Positions 29,501-44,500 of a stretch of 64,000 nt of DNA are shown here, in pieces (the first letter of the stretch is position 1; every line of letters starts with the position of its first letter). A program made the translations under genes and the position numbers. The notes below the pieces were generated by a model. That model worked only from the letters and a program-made list of their open reading frames with translations. It was not told where the DNA came from and searched no databases. Where the stretch lies: the NCBI GenBank assembly GCA_012932295.1, contig JAAONU010000010.1:24984977-25048976 (forward strand), written 5' to 3'. The stretch is from Cyclina sinensis. Its lineage: Eukaryota; Mollusca; Bivalvia; Venerida; Veneridae.

Positions 29501-32500
29501 AAAATGTTTTTTCTACAATGTTTCTCAAAATTTGATAATTCTGTTCACATTGATTGTAGTAATGTTTCTGTACTGTCAAATTTTAAAAAATACAAAAATC
29601 ATAACAACACATTTCACAAGACATTATATTCACATAATTACAGAGATTATATATGTTTGTGTGTGCAATATGAAACATTGTTCATCAACAATATCTAAAT
29701 ACAAAATCCAAGTAGATTACTATGATTTGTCCGGCATCTTTATTAGTCTTCAAACTATGCAAAAATAACTGCCAAGAAAAAGTTCAATTAAAGTTGATAA
29801 AACTGGTAATTTAGAATCATCCTATAGCACTCATTTCTAGAAAAAATTTTAAAGTCATCTTCTGTTTTCATTACCTTGTTTCTTTTCATGCATAATTTAA
29901 TACTAAATATTGGCATACACATAATTATCAAATGTGTGAAACAAAAACTAATATTTCCAATTTAAGCATTCACACTGTTTCAAAATCTTCTGTTTCAATA
30001 TTTCTGTGCATTATCAGTGAAACATTAAAAAAGTCAAGAAAAAGTAAGTATGAGTTTTCAAGTTTTGTATAACACATTAAATAACGTCAAATTAAATTTC
30101 AAACAGTACCAACTTTTCAGCATCAATAGATTTTTGCAGATTGGGCAAAAATATTTTAAACCATGTTATTAAATAGCATTACCTTAGACAATGACAAACC
30201 CTTTAATTGCTCATTAAGTCTATAAGCAATTACTGACCTTGAAATTTTTCTGGTAAGATTTGTATGTGAAAGCTCGTTGTTGTAGATCATCCATCTGTGT
30301 GAGTAATTTCTTCAGAACTGACTTCACCTTCTCTTTGTCTGCGTTTGCATCCAGGATTATAGGGTTCTACATAAAACAAAATGAAATTAACATATCAATC
30401 TCATTTACACTTTCTAATACATTTACCAGTAATTGATATCTATTAAAACATTTACTAGATCACCTATATCAGTTTTCACCAAGTTCTAGATAACTATTAA
30501 ACTATTTACTAGATGATTCTGATATCTGGGACCACATTTAATAAATTCACACTCTTAATTCATTTACTAAGACCTCAGCATTTCCAACACTAGGTGTTTT
30601 TGGCCTCAGCCTTTCTAAGACTTGGAGCATGTGGTCTCAGCCTTTCTAAGACTTGGAGCATGTAGCCTCAGCCTTTCTAAGACATGGAGCATTTAGCCTC
30701 AGCCTTTCTAAGACTTGGAGCATGTAGCCTCAGCCTATATAACATTGTCTAAGACTTGAAGCATGTGGCCTCAGCCTATCTAAGACTTGGAGCATGTGGC
30801 CTCAGCCTATATAACATTGTCTAAGACTTGAAGTATGTAGCCTCAGCCTATATAACATTGTCTAAGACTTGAAGCATGTAGCCTCAGCCTTTCTAAGACA
30901 TGGAGCATGTAGCCTCAGCCTTTCTAAGACATGGAGCATGTAGCCTCAGCCTTTCTAAGACATGGAGCATGTAGCCTCAGCTTTTCTAATACTTGGAGCA
31001 TGTAGCCTCACCCTTTCTAAGACTTGGAGTATGTGGCCTCAGCTTTTCTAAGACTTGGGAGCATGTGGCCTCAGCCTATCTAAGACTTGGAGCATGTGGC
31101 CTCAGCCTATCTAAGACTTGGAGCATGTGGCCTCAGCTTTTCTAAGACTTGGAGTATGTGGCCTCAGCCTATCTAAGACTTGGAGCATGTGGCCTCAGCC
31201 TATCTAAGACTTGGAGCATGTGGCCTCAGCCTATCTAAGACTTGGGGCATGTGGCCTCAGCTTTTCTAAGACTTGGAGTATGTGGCCTTAGCTTTTCTAA
31301 GACTTGGGAGCATGTGGCCTCAGCCTATCTAAGACTTGGAGCATGTGGCCTCAGCCTATCTAAAACTTGGAGTATGTGGCTTCAGCTTTTCTAAGACTTG
31401 GAGTGTGTGGCCTCAGCCTATCTAAGACTTGGAGCATGTGGCCTCAGCCTATCTTAGACTTGGAGCATGTGGCCTCAGCCTATCTAAGACTTGGAGCATG
31501 TGGCCTCAGCCTTTCTAAGACTTGGGAGCATGTGGTCTCAGCTTTTCTAAGACTTGGAGCATTTGGCCTCACCCTTTCTAAGACATGGAGAATGTGGCCT
31601 CAGCCTATCTAAGACTTGGAGCATGTGGCCTCAGCCTTCCTAAGACTTGGGAGCATGTGGTCTCAGCTTTTCTAAGACTTGGAGCATTTGGCCTCACCCT
31701 TTCTAAGACATGGAATATGTGCCCTCAGCCTATCTAAGACTTGGAGCATGTGGCCTCAGCCTTTCTAAGACTTGGAGCATGTGGCCTTAGCTTTTCTAAG
31801 ACTTGGAGCCTGTGGCCTCAGCCTTTCTAAGACTTGTAGCATGTGGTCTCAGCTTTTCTAAGACTTGGAGCATGTGGCCTCACCCTTTCTAAGACTTGGA
31901 GTATGTGGCCTCAGCCTATCTAAGAAATGGAGCATGTGGCCTCAGCCTTTCTAAGACTTGGAGCATGTGGCCTCACCCTTTCTAAGACTTGGAGTATGTG
32001 GCCTCAGCCTTTCTAAGACTTGAAGCATGTGGCCTCAGCCTTTCTAAGACTTGGAGCATGTGGTCTCAGCTTTTCTAAGACTTGGAGCATGTGGCCTCAC
32101 CCTTTCTAAGACTTGGAGTATGTGGCCTCAGCCTATCTAAGATATGGAGCATGTGGCCTCAGCCTTTCTAAGACTTGGAGCATGTGGCCTCAGCTTTTCT
32201 AAGACTTGGAGCATGTGATCTCAGCCTTTCTAGGACGTGGAGCATTTTGCCTCAGCCTTTCTAAGACTTGAAGTACTTTACCTCAGCCTATCTAACATTG
32301 TCTAAGGCTTGAAGCATGTGGCCTCAGCCTTTCTAAGACTTGGGAGCATGTGGTCTCAGCTTTTCTAAGACTTGGAGCATTTGGCCTCACCCTTTCTAAG
32401 ACATGGAGAATGTGGCCTCAGCCTATCTAAGACTTGGAGCATGTTGCCTCAGCCTTCCTAAGACTTGGGAGCATGTGGTCTCAGCTTTTCTAAGACTTGG

Positions 32501-35500
32501 AGCATTTGGCCTCACCCTTTCTAAGACATGGAATATGTGCCCTCAGCCTATCTAAGACTTGGAGCATGTGGCCTCAGCCTTTCTAAGACTTGGAGCATGT
32601 GGCCTTAGCTTTTCTAAGACTTGGAGCCTGTGGCCTCAGCCTTTCTAAGACTTGTAGCATGTGGTCTCAGCTTTTCTAAGACTTGGAGCATGTGGCCTCA
32701 CCCTTTCTAAGACTTGGAGTATGTGGCCTCAGCCTATCTAAGAAATGGAGCATGTGGCCTCAGCCTTTCTAAGACTTGGAGCATGTGGCCTCACCCTTTC
32801 TAAGACTTGGAGTATGTGGCCTCAGCCTTTCTAAGACTTGTAGCATGTGGCCTCAGCCTTTCTAAGACTTGGAGCATGTGGTCTCAGCTTTTCTAAGACT
32901 TGGAGCATGTGGCCTCACCCTTTCTAAGACTTGGAGTATGTGGCCTCAGCCTATCTAAGATATGGAGCATGTGGCCTCAGCCTTTCTAAGACTTGGAGCA
33001 TGTGGCCTCAGCTTTTCTAAGACTTGGAGCATGTGATCTCAGCCTTTCTAGGACCTGGAGCATTTTGCCTCAGCCTTTCTAAGACTTGAAGTATTTTACC
33101 TCAGCCTATCTAACATTGTCTAAGGCTTGAAGCATGTGGCCTCAGCCTTTCTAAGACTTGGAGCATGTAGCCTCAGCCTTTCTAAGACTTTGCGTATGGC
33201 TGGTGGCTTGTTCATTTATTAATACTATTTAGTCTTCATTAATTGCCTTCTTCCTAAATTTTGAAAAGGGTTAAACCATTTTACTTGTCTCCAAGAAGTA
33301 AGTAATATATAAATTAGTGTATACATGCTTACCTGTGCCTCTTGTTTCACTTCCTTCACCTCTTTGCTAAGCTCAGCTATATCCTTATCTAGGTGAGTAC
33401 AGAACTTGTCTATGTTAGCATCTCTCTCAGCCAGGGCTTTGTCTATGGCATTCCTTACATTTGTGATACTTGGGCCCAGTGTCTATGAAGGAAAGAAACA
33501 TTACTTTTTACATATTATTGTGAAGAACAAAACACCACAAAAAGATACATTTATTTCTTCTTTTACCATGGACATAATATTTGCCCTCAGTGATAAAACA
33601 AACATATTCTTCTCATGCATTAAATATTCTTTGAAGTTACATATTATTACTTTAGCTTTCAACCTTTGAAAATTAGTTTAGCAAATATTCTTCAAGTTAT
33701 TCAACAACTCTGTCATGCAAAGCCACATTCCAAAGAAAGAGAACAGTAAGAGGTAATGTGAAACTTTTATGTAAAATTTTGACTGAAAATTAACAAAATA
33801 ATTCATGTTCAAGAGGAGTAGTTTCATGTTTTAACCTATCTTACCATAGGATACTCCCAATATAACAGTATTAAAATGTTTCTTTCTCACTTAATACAGT
33901 AGTATTTTGACAAAAGTCTTTGCAAAAAAGGGAAAGAATGATTCTACCTTAGTGTTTATAAAGTAAAGTAAATGAATATTTATTTTGAATATATATATAT
34001 ATATTTTTGTACACAAACCTGGTAGACAGCAAAGTCTTCAGGTGGTGTTGGAACTTGGAATACATCAATCAAATCATACATGTCCTTCACAACCATCGAC
34101 TCCTTCTCTAGTGGCTCAATCTATAACATTTAAGCTCAAAACTTTGAACACAACAACCAAACAGCCAACATCAAGTTTATTTAAAATAAAACCTTAACCC
34201 TTTTAAATTTCTATAAAGGGCTTTTCCAAAAGTCATTTGGATGAGCAGATTTGTAATCTATAGGGGTATTATGTAAAATGTTTAGATGGAATTTTTACCC
34301 ATGCAGCTCATAATCTGACTGCATGGATGTACTGGCTGACTGTGATCAGACTGCATGGATGTACTGGCTGACTGTGATCTGCAGGCTGATTGTGATCAGA
34401 CTGCATGGATGTACTGGCTGACTGTGATATGCAGGCTGATTGTGATCTGACTGCATTGATTTACTGACTGACTGTGATCTGCAGGCTGATTGTGATCAGA
34501 CTGCATGGATGTACTGGCTGACAGTGATCTGCAGGCTGATTGTGATCAGACTGCATGGATTTACTGGTTGACTGTGATCTGCAGGCTGATTGTGATCAGA
34601 CTGCATGGATGTACTGGCTGACTGTGATATGCAGGCTGATTGTGATCAGACTGCATGGATGTATTGGCTGACAGTGATCTGCAGGCTGATTGTGATCAGA
34701 CTGCATGGATGTACAGGATGACTGTGATCTGCAGGCTGATTGTGATCTGACTGCATGGACGTACTCGCTGACTGTGATCTGCAGGCTGATTGTGCTCTGA
34801 CTGCATGGATGTACTGGCTGACAGTGATCTGCAGGCTGATTGTGATCAGACTGCATGGATGTACTCGCTGACTGTGATCTGCAGGCTGATTGTGATCTGA
34901 CTGCATGGATGTACTGGATGACAGTGATCAGATTGCATGGATGTACTGGCTGACTGTGATCTGCAGGCTGATTGTGATCAAACTGCATGGATGTACTGGC
35001 TGACTGTGATCAGACTGCATGGATGTACTGGCTGATTGTGATCTGACTGCATGGATGTACTGGCTGACTGTGATCTGCAGGCTGATTGTAATCAAACTGC
35101 ATGGATGTACTGGCTGACTGTGATCTACAGGCTGACGGTGATCTGACTGCATGGATGTACAGGATGACTGTGATCTGCAGGCTGATTGTGATCTGACTGC
35201 ATGAATGTACTGGCTGACAGTGATCTGCAGGCTGATTGTGATCTGACTGTAGGATGTACTGGCTGACAGTGATCTGCAGGCTGATTGTGATCTGACTGCA
35301 TGGATGTACTCGCTGACTGTGATCTGCAGGCTGATTGTGATCTGACTGCATGGATGTACTGGCTGACAGTGATCTGCAGGCTGATTGTGATCTGACTGCA
35401 TTGATGTACTGGCTGACAGTGATCTGCAGGCTGATCGTGATCTGACTGCATGGATGTACTGGCTGACAGTGATCTACAGGCTGATTGTGATCTGCAGGCT

Positions 35501-38500
35501 GATTGTGTTCTGCAGGCTGACTGTGATCTGACTGCATGGATGGATGTACTGGCTGACTTTGATCTGTAGGCTGATTGTGATCTGCAGGCTGATTGTGATC
35601 TGCAGGCTTATTGTGATCTTACTGCATGGATGTACTCGCTGACTGTGATCTGCAGGCTGATTGTGATCTTCAGGCTGATTGTGATCTGCAGGCTGATTGT
35701 GATCTGACTGCATGGATGTACTGGCTGACTGTGATCTGCAGGCTGATTGTGATCTGCAGGCTGATTGTGATCTGACTGCATGGATGTACTGGCTGACTGT
35801 GATCTGCAGGCTGATTGTGATCTGCAGGCTGATTGTGATCTGACTGCATGGATTTACTGGCTGACTGTGATCTGCAGGCTGATTGTGATCAGACTGCATG
35901 GATGTACTGGCTGACAGTGATCTGCAGGCTGAATATGATCTGACTGTATTGATGTACTGGCTGACTGTGATCTGCAGGCTGATTGTGATCTGAATGACTG
36001 TGAGCTTACTGCATGCATTTATAGGTAGATTTTGGCCTGACTGAGTGCATGTACATGCAGATTGAGATATGACTCCAAGGATGTACAAGCTGATTGTGAT
36101 TTGACTCCATGGATGTACCGCATCTGACTGCATTGATGTACAGGCTGATTTTGGTCTGACTGCATGGATTTACAGACTAATTGTATATGACAGTGTGGAT
36201 GTACAGGCTGATTGAGATCTGACTGCATGGATTTACAGACTAATTGTATATGACAGTGTGGATGTACAGGCTGATTGAGGTCTGACTGCATGGATTTACA
36301 GACTAATTGTATATGACAGTGTGGATGTACAGGCTGATCTTGGTCTGACTGCATGGATGTATAAGCAGATCATGGTCTACACTGGACACAAAAGGTAAAG
36401 CAATTGCTAACAACTGAACAGGTTAATGACAAAACAAATTTAAGGGTATGCATAGCTTCAATTTATGTACATATCAGTACCAGTTTTTATTTCTCTACTT
36501 TAGTAGTACTTCCAACAACTTTGTAATATACTGTACGTTATTTTAGTCAGTAGTGTAGAGTCAAAAACAAAACAGACACATTCTTAATAGCCGAGTTCCT
36601 GTTCATGTTGCAACATATTCAGAAAGAATAATTCTGTAAAGAAATTCATCATAAAAAGTTTCATCTAAATTTACCAAAAGAGTGCCTATAACTGATCATA
36701 GGGTAAGTCTTATTTTCTGAACTTTACAAAAGAATATCACTGCACTTACCCTGACTTGAATGTCATCAAGGAATGTCAAACTCTTGACAAACTCTATGGT
36801 CGTGCTTGGCACGCTCTCAAGTCGGAACTGGGCATCTTGGAGCTCAGCTATCAGTCTGTCAACCTCGCGACGTGCCAGTTTCGGCAACATGTCATTTACA
36901 GCCTGTTAGATTGATATAATTATTCAAAGATATGCACTGATAGAAGGTAATTTAATGGATATGAAATCTCACTTAAATATGATTGCTATGTTCAAACAAA
37001 ACCTGGATATTAGCATTTCAACTGCATTTGTTCAATGGAAGTTGTGACACAAAATTACGAAAACCTATCTGAAATATACCAAAGAAATCAATAAAAGAAA
37101 GCAATCAAAAATTATGGTAAACCTGTTTCACATTCATTCAAGAGTTGTTCAACTCAAAAATATGCCTTTTAATTACGATTAATATTTTTTTTTCCATCTC
37201 AAAAAGCAATGCAAATTATGAAACAAGTATACAAAACTGCAACACAGGAAGGTCAAACTTACATTCAGACACCTAAGTGGAGATGGTATAAGAAGAGATT
37301 TCATCTTGATGGCATCCACCAATAACATTCCTATAGACCGCTTCTCCTTAATGGCTTCAGCCATCTTGTGTTGACCATGGTACCTCTCCAATGCCTCACT
37401 AAACCAGGCAACATCTGTAAAAAAAAAACACAAATATCTCTATAGTTTTTCATGAGAAGTCATTGGAAGGACTGTTAGCTGCTTCAAGGTTTTACAACTT
37501 TAAGGTTTAGCTCAAAAAGTGATAATCAAAATGAGCATTTTACTAAGCTGGATATGAAAGGAAGCATCTCAATGTAACAATGGGTTGTAATCTCAATGTA
37601 ACAATGGGTTGTAATCTCAATGTAACAATGGGTTGTAATCTCAATGTAACAATGGGTTGCTAGATGGTCAGGCAGGCAGATAAACAGACAGGCAGATGAA
37701 CAACAAAGGCATCTTGACAGCAAACACAGGAAAAACCTTAAGTGTATACAAAAGCTGATCTTTATGTGAAAAATACCTTTAACAAGCGCTACATTCAAAT
37801 GAATGCAATGACCCTGGCAGGGCCTCAAAAAGATTAAAGTTTTGTGACAAACAAACAGGCAGTAAAAGAACAATATGCCCTCACTCAGGGGGCATAAAAA
37901 TGTGAACAATAAAATCAAAATCCTATTTAGTTAACAAAAAATATTCATTCGTTTACTACAAAAATGTGTGTCCTGTGTATGTAAAAAGATCATACCAGGG
38001 TCCTGGGCTTTCATTGCTTCTATATCCATACTCTCATTCTCACGGTAGAATTCTCGGTGAGGCTCAAACGTGTCTGCATACTGACTGGCTGCCCTAAACG
38101 CTGCAGTCAGAGCTTCCTGTAACATAAGTTCTTGTAAATTTTGATGTGAAAAAAAGAAATCCTGATTTCACACAGCAGAAATTTGAATTTTCAAACTGAA
38201 AACTGGTCCAAACATTTTTTTCGCATTTTGTTTCACACACTTGGGTCAAAGCAAGGGTGTAATAGGGACTCCAGAATCCTTTTGTTGTACTCGATTATTT
38301 CATTCTGTGATGATTTGTAAAGTCACCATGTTTCCACTGTATTTTTTAACAGTCTGTGTGGTATATTTTTCAAAGGTATGGGCCATTTGGCCTTATTGTT
38401 TCAGAAAATGCACTGAAGTGAGGCCAAAATCAAACTTAATAAACCTGAACAAATAAAATTAAGATCTTAAAACTAAATTCATCAGGTCTATAGACTGGTA

Positions 38501-41500
38501 ACATTTATAGAACCAGACTGTCTGATTTACAAACCCTAAGTCTCAGGCCTTTTACTTATTTCTCAGACTGTTACAGGAAAACAGACTATTTCCTAACTGA
38601 AAACTGATGAGGCAGTAAGAAAGACAATAAATTCCTTTTTTTCCACTCCCACAACAACCATTTGAAGTATATCTGAAGAATTTGTATTTTGCACATCATC
38701 TATGTATTTTTAGAAAATATCCTCACTTTATTATGACATCACATGATTAAACTCTTTTTAGCTAAGTACTGAGGCAGATTTAGCTGATATTAAATGTTTG
38801 TTGTTGTTGTTTGTTTTTTTGTAGATTTTTTGTGTGGGTGTCTGATTTTTTTTTTTTTATTAAATGTCTCACAAACAGCTAGGAGAGAATTAAGGATGAA
38901 GCAAACAATAGATTCTCACCCTGATAGAATGTATGATGGTCTGTAAATGTTTGTCATCTTCAAACATGGTAGCCAGACTGGGTCCATCACCACATGTCTT
39001 GTCCTCAAACTTGTTGTTGATTATAGGTCTGTGTATAGAAAGGGAGAAATAGTTAAAATATTCACTATATTTTGCCTGTAACACCTTAAACTCAGAGCAG
39101 ATATCAGATGCTTACAAACTTAACAAAATCCTTTTTTACACTGATTGAATAAAGGAAGGAAGCCTACCATGTTCTTTTCTAATGCTAAAACAATATTAAA
39201 GACATAATTAACACCTGACAATGAAAGAAAATATGACTGACTCCTTACCCAAGTCTGACAGCTTGACTGGTTTTAAGTAATGATATCAAATAATACAACT
39301 GATAACTAGTCTATCTTCCAAAAGTCTTAAAACTCTAAACCAGCCTCAAAGTTTTACAATTTTTAACATATTTTACTATGCCCTCTGGTTCCCCGCTTTC
39401 TCACCTTGTGAATGCATCAAAGTATGTGTCTGGTACCAGGTTCTGTACGCTGAGAACTGCATCCTGGAACCGTTTTATAACTTCAGCAATTCCCTCCTGG
39501 AACTCTTCAATGTCGGGAGAGAACAAAAGCTGGTTGGGCTCCAGAACAAACTCACTGATAAATAAGGGAGGTAACACAGGAACCTCGTCCTCTTCCTGTA
39601 AAGTTTAAGTTATATAATTTAATGCAACTCTGTTCTACTCACACAATTTGATATATCTTCAAATTTCTTGACTATTTTTAGAACCCTGTTTTTAAAACAA
39701 TTCCCTAAACAGCTATGATGGAACAGATAACATTTTGTCATTAAGATTAGACTTTGCAATATTAGAAATATTCACAATTATGACTTGTAAAGTTAATTTA
39801 GTACCCACTTATACAAAAAAAGTTAATTTAGTACCCACTTATACATAAAAAATAGACAATTTAACAATGAAACATACGAAAACAGTACAACTGAAATAGA
39901 TTGCACAAAATTAAATAAGTAATAGGAATAAAAGATGTGAACTTGAAGAAAGAAATTGTACAAAAACAGGCAACATATTTTACAACTGACTAAAAGCAAT
40001 TTTGGTGACATGTGACATGTAATAAAGTTTTCATAATAAATACAATCTTGAAAACTTTGTCTGAAAATTATCAATTAAACAATAAATTAATGTCTGATTT
40101 CATTTTTCACATTATGACTGTCCAGAACTTCTTTGGTCAGCATAATGTACAATGAGTTTTGTGATCACTTGCTTTCATGATAAATCTCGAAAGGATAAAT
40201 AAACTTCACCACTTAAGATTTTTTTGATATGTTGATTTTATAATTTTCCAAACATGTTTGTGTTTATCACATTGTCAGAGGCAAGTAATACTGTATACCA
40301 ATATGTTGCCAACATCATCTAAGTTTTCCTGTTCATCATCTGATTCTGACTGGAGATCTTTCTTCATAAGACAGAAGGTACAAAGGTATTCATATCATAA
40401 ACTTTAAAAACTGTCTGAATAGGATATTTTCATACAGACATAACTATATAAATTTCAAGGTTTTACCTTTAATTTGTCTACTTTAAAAAAAAAAAAAACC
40501 TTAACTGGTATTGCCAGGTTAACAGAAAGAGAAAATCTAATTTTAGCATAATAATTATAGCTACTGCCTTTGACCTTCAAATGTGGTGTCTTAATGTCAC
40601 AAAACCTAAATACATGTACCACTGACTAATACGCGGGATTAATCTGTCTAATTCTTTATACAGTACAGTTACATATGTAAGTATTATAAAACATATCTTT
40701 AACATATTGACTGGCCTATAAAACTTGGCTCCGAGCCAAGATGGAATCTACCTTGGGAATTTCCCAACTTATAAATGAATCTGAAATGCTTTATATAAAA
40801 TCTCTGGCCTCAAATCAACTCTACCTTGTAGTGGGGATTTCCGAGTGCAAAATGTTATCAAAATCAATGAGTTAGATTTAATAAACAGCCAATAGATCTT
40901 GTATAACTTTAGATAAGTCATACATTTTAACAAAAAATAATACATTAATGTCCTGTTTAATGACTGGTTCAATTCTAATCTTTTTCCTACATAATTTGAG
41001 TACCATAGGTTTTGAAAATGTGACTAACCTACTTAGACCATTTATTATAAAACACAAATGTGTTAAAAGATACCTCTTATGGTTCCATTAATTTAAAAAT
41101 GCCTGGTGAAATGTTTAGTAACTAACATGTGTAAAGTCATTTGTAGCAATAACCTGAACTATTTTTCTGTCTTGAATGTTCTCTCAAATCCTATGTTTCC
41201 TATATTCCAGTAAGCAGTGAGTCTCAATGATAAGACCAACTTGATCAACAGACCAACTTGATAAAAAGACCATCTTGTGAAAAAGACCAGCTTGATAAAT
41301 GAGCAACTTGACGAAAATTGACCAACTTGATAAAAAGACCAACTTGATAAAAAGACCAAAGACCAACTTGGTAAATGACCAACTTGATGAAAAAATACTT
41401 TGTGTCAGTCTTACAGGTTGTCTTAATAGTAGAACTTTACTGTGTACATTTTGAATACCATGTATGATATACTGAAATCAAAATTTCTTAACAAAAATAC

Positions 41501-44500
41501 ATTTTTTTGCAATTTATCTTCTTCCGTGGGGAAATGTTAATCATTCTTTTCTTGTTTCATCGAAAAAGTACATCAAAAACAAAAATACCCCATAACATCA
41601 AACTAGGATCAACACCATACATATATATGACATAAACATATAAGATATATTGAAATGTCTACATAAGATCTAACTCTAGCCGTCAAAGCTGTATACTAGG
41701 TCCTACATGTACATTTACTAGGAGGAGATTACAATAATCTAAATTTTACTTCCAAAACCCATCTAGCGAACAAGAAAAAGTCCCTTCACTAATATGTTAA
41801 GTACTCGGGCATAACCTTTTAAAAGGAGAGAATGGTATAATGGAAATTCATGTAGGTAAACCAAAGTTCAAATATATTATCATTAGAGATTTCTGATTTT
41901 ATAAATAGGTGTGATAAAAAAATAAATGGCTGAAAAAAGACAACACATTAACTAACAGGATTGGACTGCAACATCATTTTAGAATATGAATTTATTTCGC
42001 TGTTTTGTCTTTCGAAGTTTACTGAATTTTAAATAAAAAAACACATTTAACTTTCTATTAAAGACCCAGTTTCACTTACAAAGATAAAATATACTAGAAT
42101 AAAAGGTTGTACACTTGTGTTACAACTATGTGTCTAACAAAAATTCCCGCTATTCAAACAGCTAAATACAGCCCAGAAAGTATAAATCCACAAGAAATGT
42201 AAATGGTTTCACAAATTTGATGATACATCAACGAGTCGCAAATTAGCCATAGCGACCTTTGGCTTGTCAGGAGACCCTAAGCAGATCTAAATTTATCACA
42301 TTTGTAATAATGTCCAATGTCTGATACAGATTTACATATTTAGATCCTTGATAAAAGAATATTTGTAGCAACTAAAATTAACATGTATTTTAAATTAGTA
42401 TGTTTTATTATTGTATGTGAAACTGGGTCTTTAAAAACTACACTATGGGGATTAACTATTACCACTGTGTACTAAGCATTCTATTTTACTAGATATTATA
42501 CCTAGAACCTTTAAAATGATGAACACACATTCATATATATATATATCAGGAAAAATTTGCACAGCTTTTTTTTAGAATTACTTATTTGAATGTTCTACTT
42601 AAACACACTTAGAATGTTAGTCTGTAATCAGCTGAAAGTGTTATATATATATATAATTAAAGCGATATCAAAGGACTAAATTTCTATCAAACATTGAATT
42701 GTTAAGCAAACATACTCGTTGCTTTCACATGGAAAGCAAACTATAGCTTTCACAAATATAAGCATAAATTTGCGAGTGAGGAGTATTTTCACATGTATCA
42801 AACTTCTATCTGGCTAAAATTGACAGATCAAGAGCAAAGACAATGTTAACTTATCTTCACATCAAGAGCAAAGACGATGTTAACTTATCTTCATATCAAG
42901 AGCAAAGACAATGTTAACTTATCTTCATATCAATGTATGCTATGGCAAAAAAGGTTGGTATAATTATATAAATTATATTTGTCAACAGTGACCGTATCAT
43001 TTTTTGTTGCATGTTCACCAATTTCAAGGCTATGGATTAATGCACAACTGTTTAAATATCTGTATATATATTTTGAACAGTTGTACACCAGACCCAGGAG
43101 TTTGTAGTTGTTGTACTACCTCCTCAACATTATCGGTTCTCTCATCTTCTCCTTCCTTTTTCTCATTTTTTTCCTTTTTCTGATGTACAAAAGAAACATG
43201 CTTTTGTTCTGGTCTTTTGTTTGTTTTTGTTTTTTTACATGACAGGAACACATTTTATATGAATATCTGGGTAACATGTCAATACAAAAGAGTCTTAGTG
43301 AATTATCATCACTCAAAAATTAAGTTTTGAAAATATTTTAAATATTTTAAAAATGACAAGGCAGTCTGAAGGACAGCTAAATCCCCTTCCGCAGCGGACA
43401 TGAAATGTGTACTTCTTGACCTTTAACCAACCATGACCTTGATGTTGTGCCATGCATATTATAAGCACAAAGTCTCATGATAGTAATTATTTGTGCTAAG
43501 TTATTTAAAATCTTCCATAAAGTCAAAAAGTTATGGAGAACATTTAACCTTGACCTTTCGGGTAGCAACCTGGATGTTGGGTTCTGCACATCGTGTCACA
43601 GTGGTGATCATTTGTGCAAAGTAATTAAAAAACTTTTTGTAAGCCAAGTTAGTAAGTTATAGAGCAGACGTGAAATGTGGATATTTGACCTTTAACTGTG
43701 ACCTTGACCTTGTGGGTAGCAACCCAATTATTGCGGTCTGCACATGGTCTCATAATGGTGATCACTTGTGCCAAGTTATTTCAAAAAATTTTCAATGTTT
43801 TAAAAGTTATGGAGCGGACATGAAATGTAGACTTTTTAACACGACCTTTAAGTGTGACCTTGACCTTGGGGGTAGCAACCCAATAATTGCACTCTGCACA
43901 TCGTCTCAAAATGGTGATTACTTGTGCCAAGTTATTTCAAAAAAATTTCAGCAGTTTAAAAATTAGGAGCAGACCCGAACGAAAGTGTTACGGACGGACA
44001 GACGGACGGACAGACGGACTGACAGATGGAGGCTATTCCTATAATCCACTCCCTGCTTTATCACCCATTTATTTTGAGAAGTTTTGTTATATGTTCAAAT
44101 TGAAATAATCATAGAGATTCCTGAAACAAACATTTTTCACCTTAAACTATAAAAACCAGTAAGAACATTCATTCTGAAGTATTAAACAGTAAATACAGTA
44201 AAACTCCTTTTGATGAGTGATTTCCAAACATGAATCAAGGTATCGATATATCAAATTTATTGTATCAGTCTCCAGTTTGATACATTCGATCGTTCAATAC
44301 ATCGAAGTAATCTGCCCAAGGATCACTCTTAAAACAAACAGAAATTTTTCAGAGTTAGTTTCTGACATCTTCCAAACAAAGATGTTATAAAGATTCACAC
44401 GATATTATTTACACTCAAAGCTTTTTCTTCCTGGGATTTGTTAAGGTCAGATAAACGAGGTAAGAAAATTTTAGTACCTTTTCTTCTTCTGTCTTTTCTT

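Noticed and set aside
34596..36133. Overlapping minus-strand reading frames of 130-219 codons rich in His, Gln, Ser and Asp
   Set aside because: They are the three frames of a 50-bp minisatellite without stops and lie inside a DNAH6 intron, with no start context or domain.
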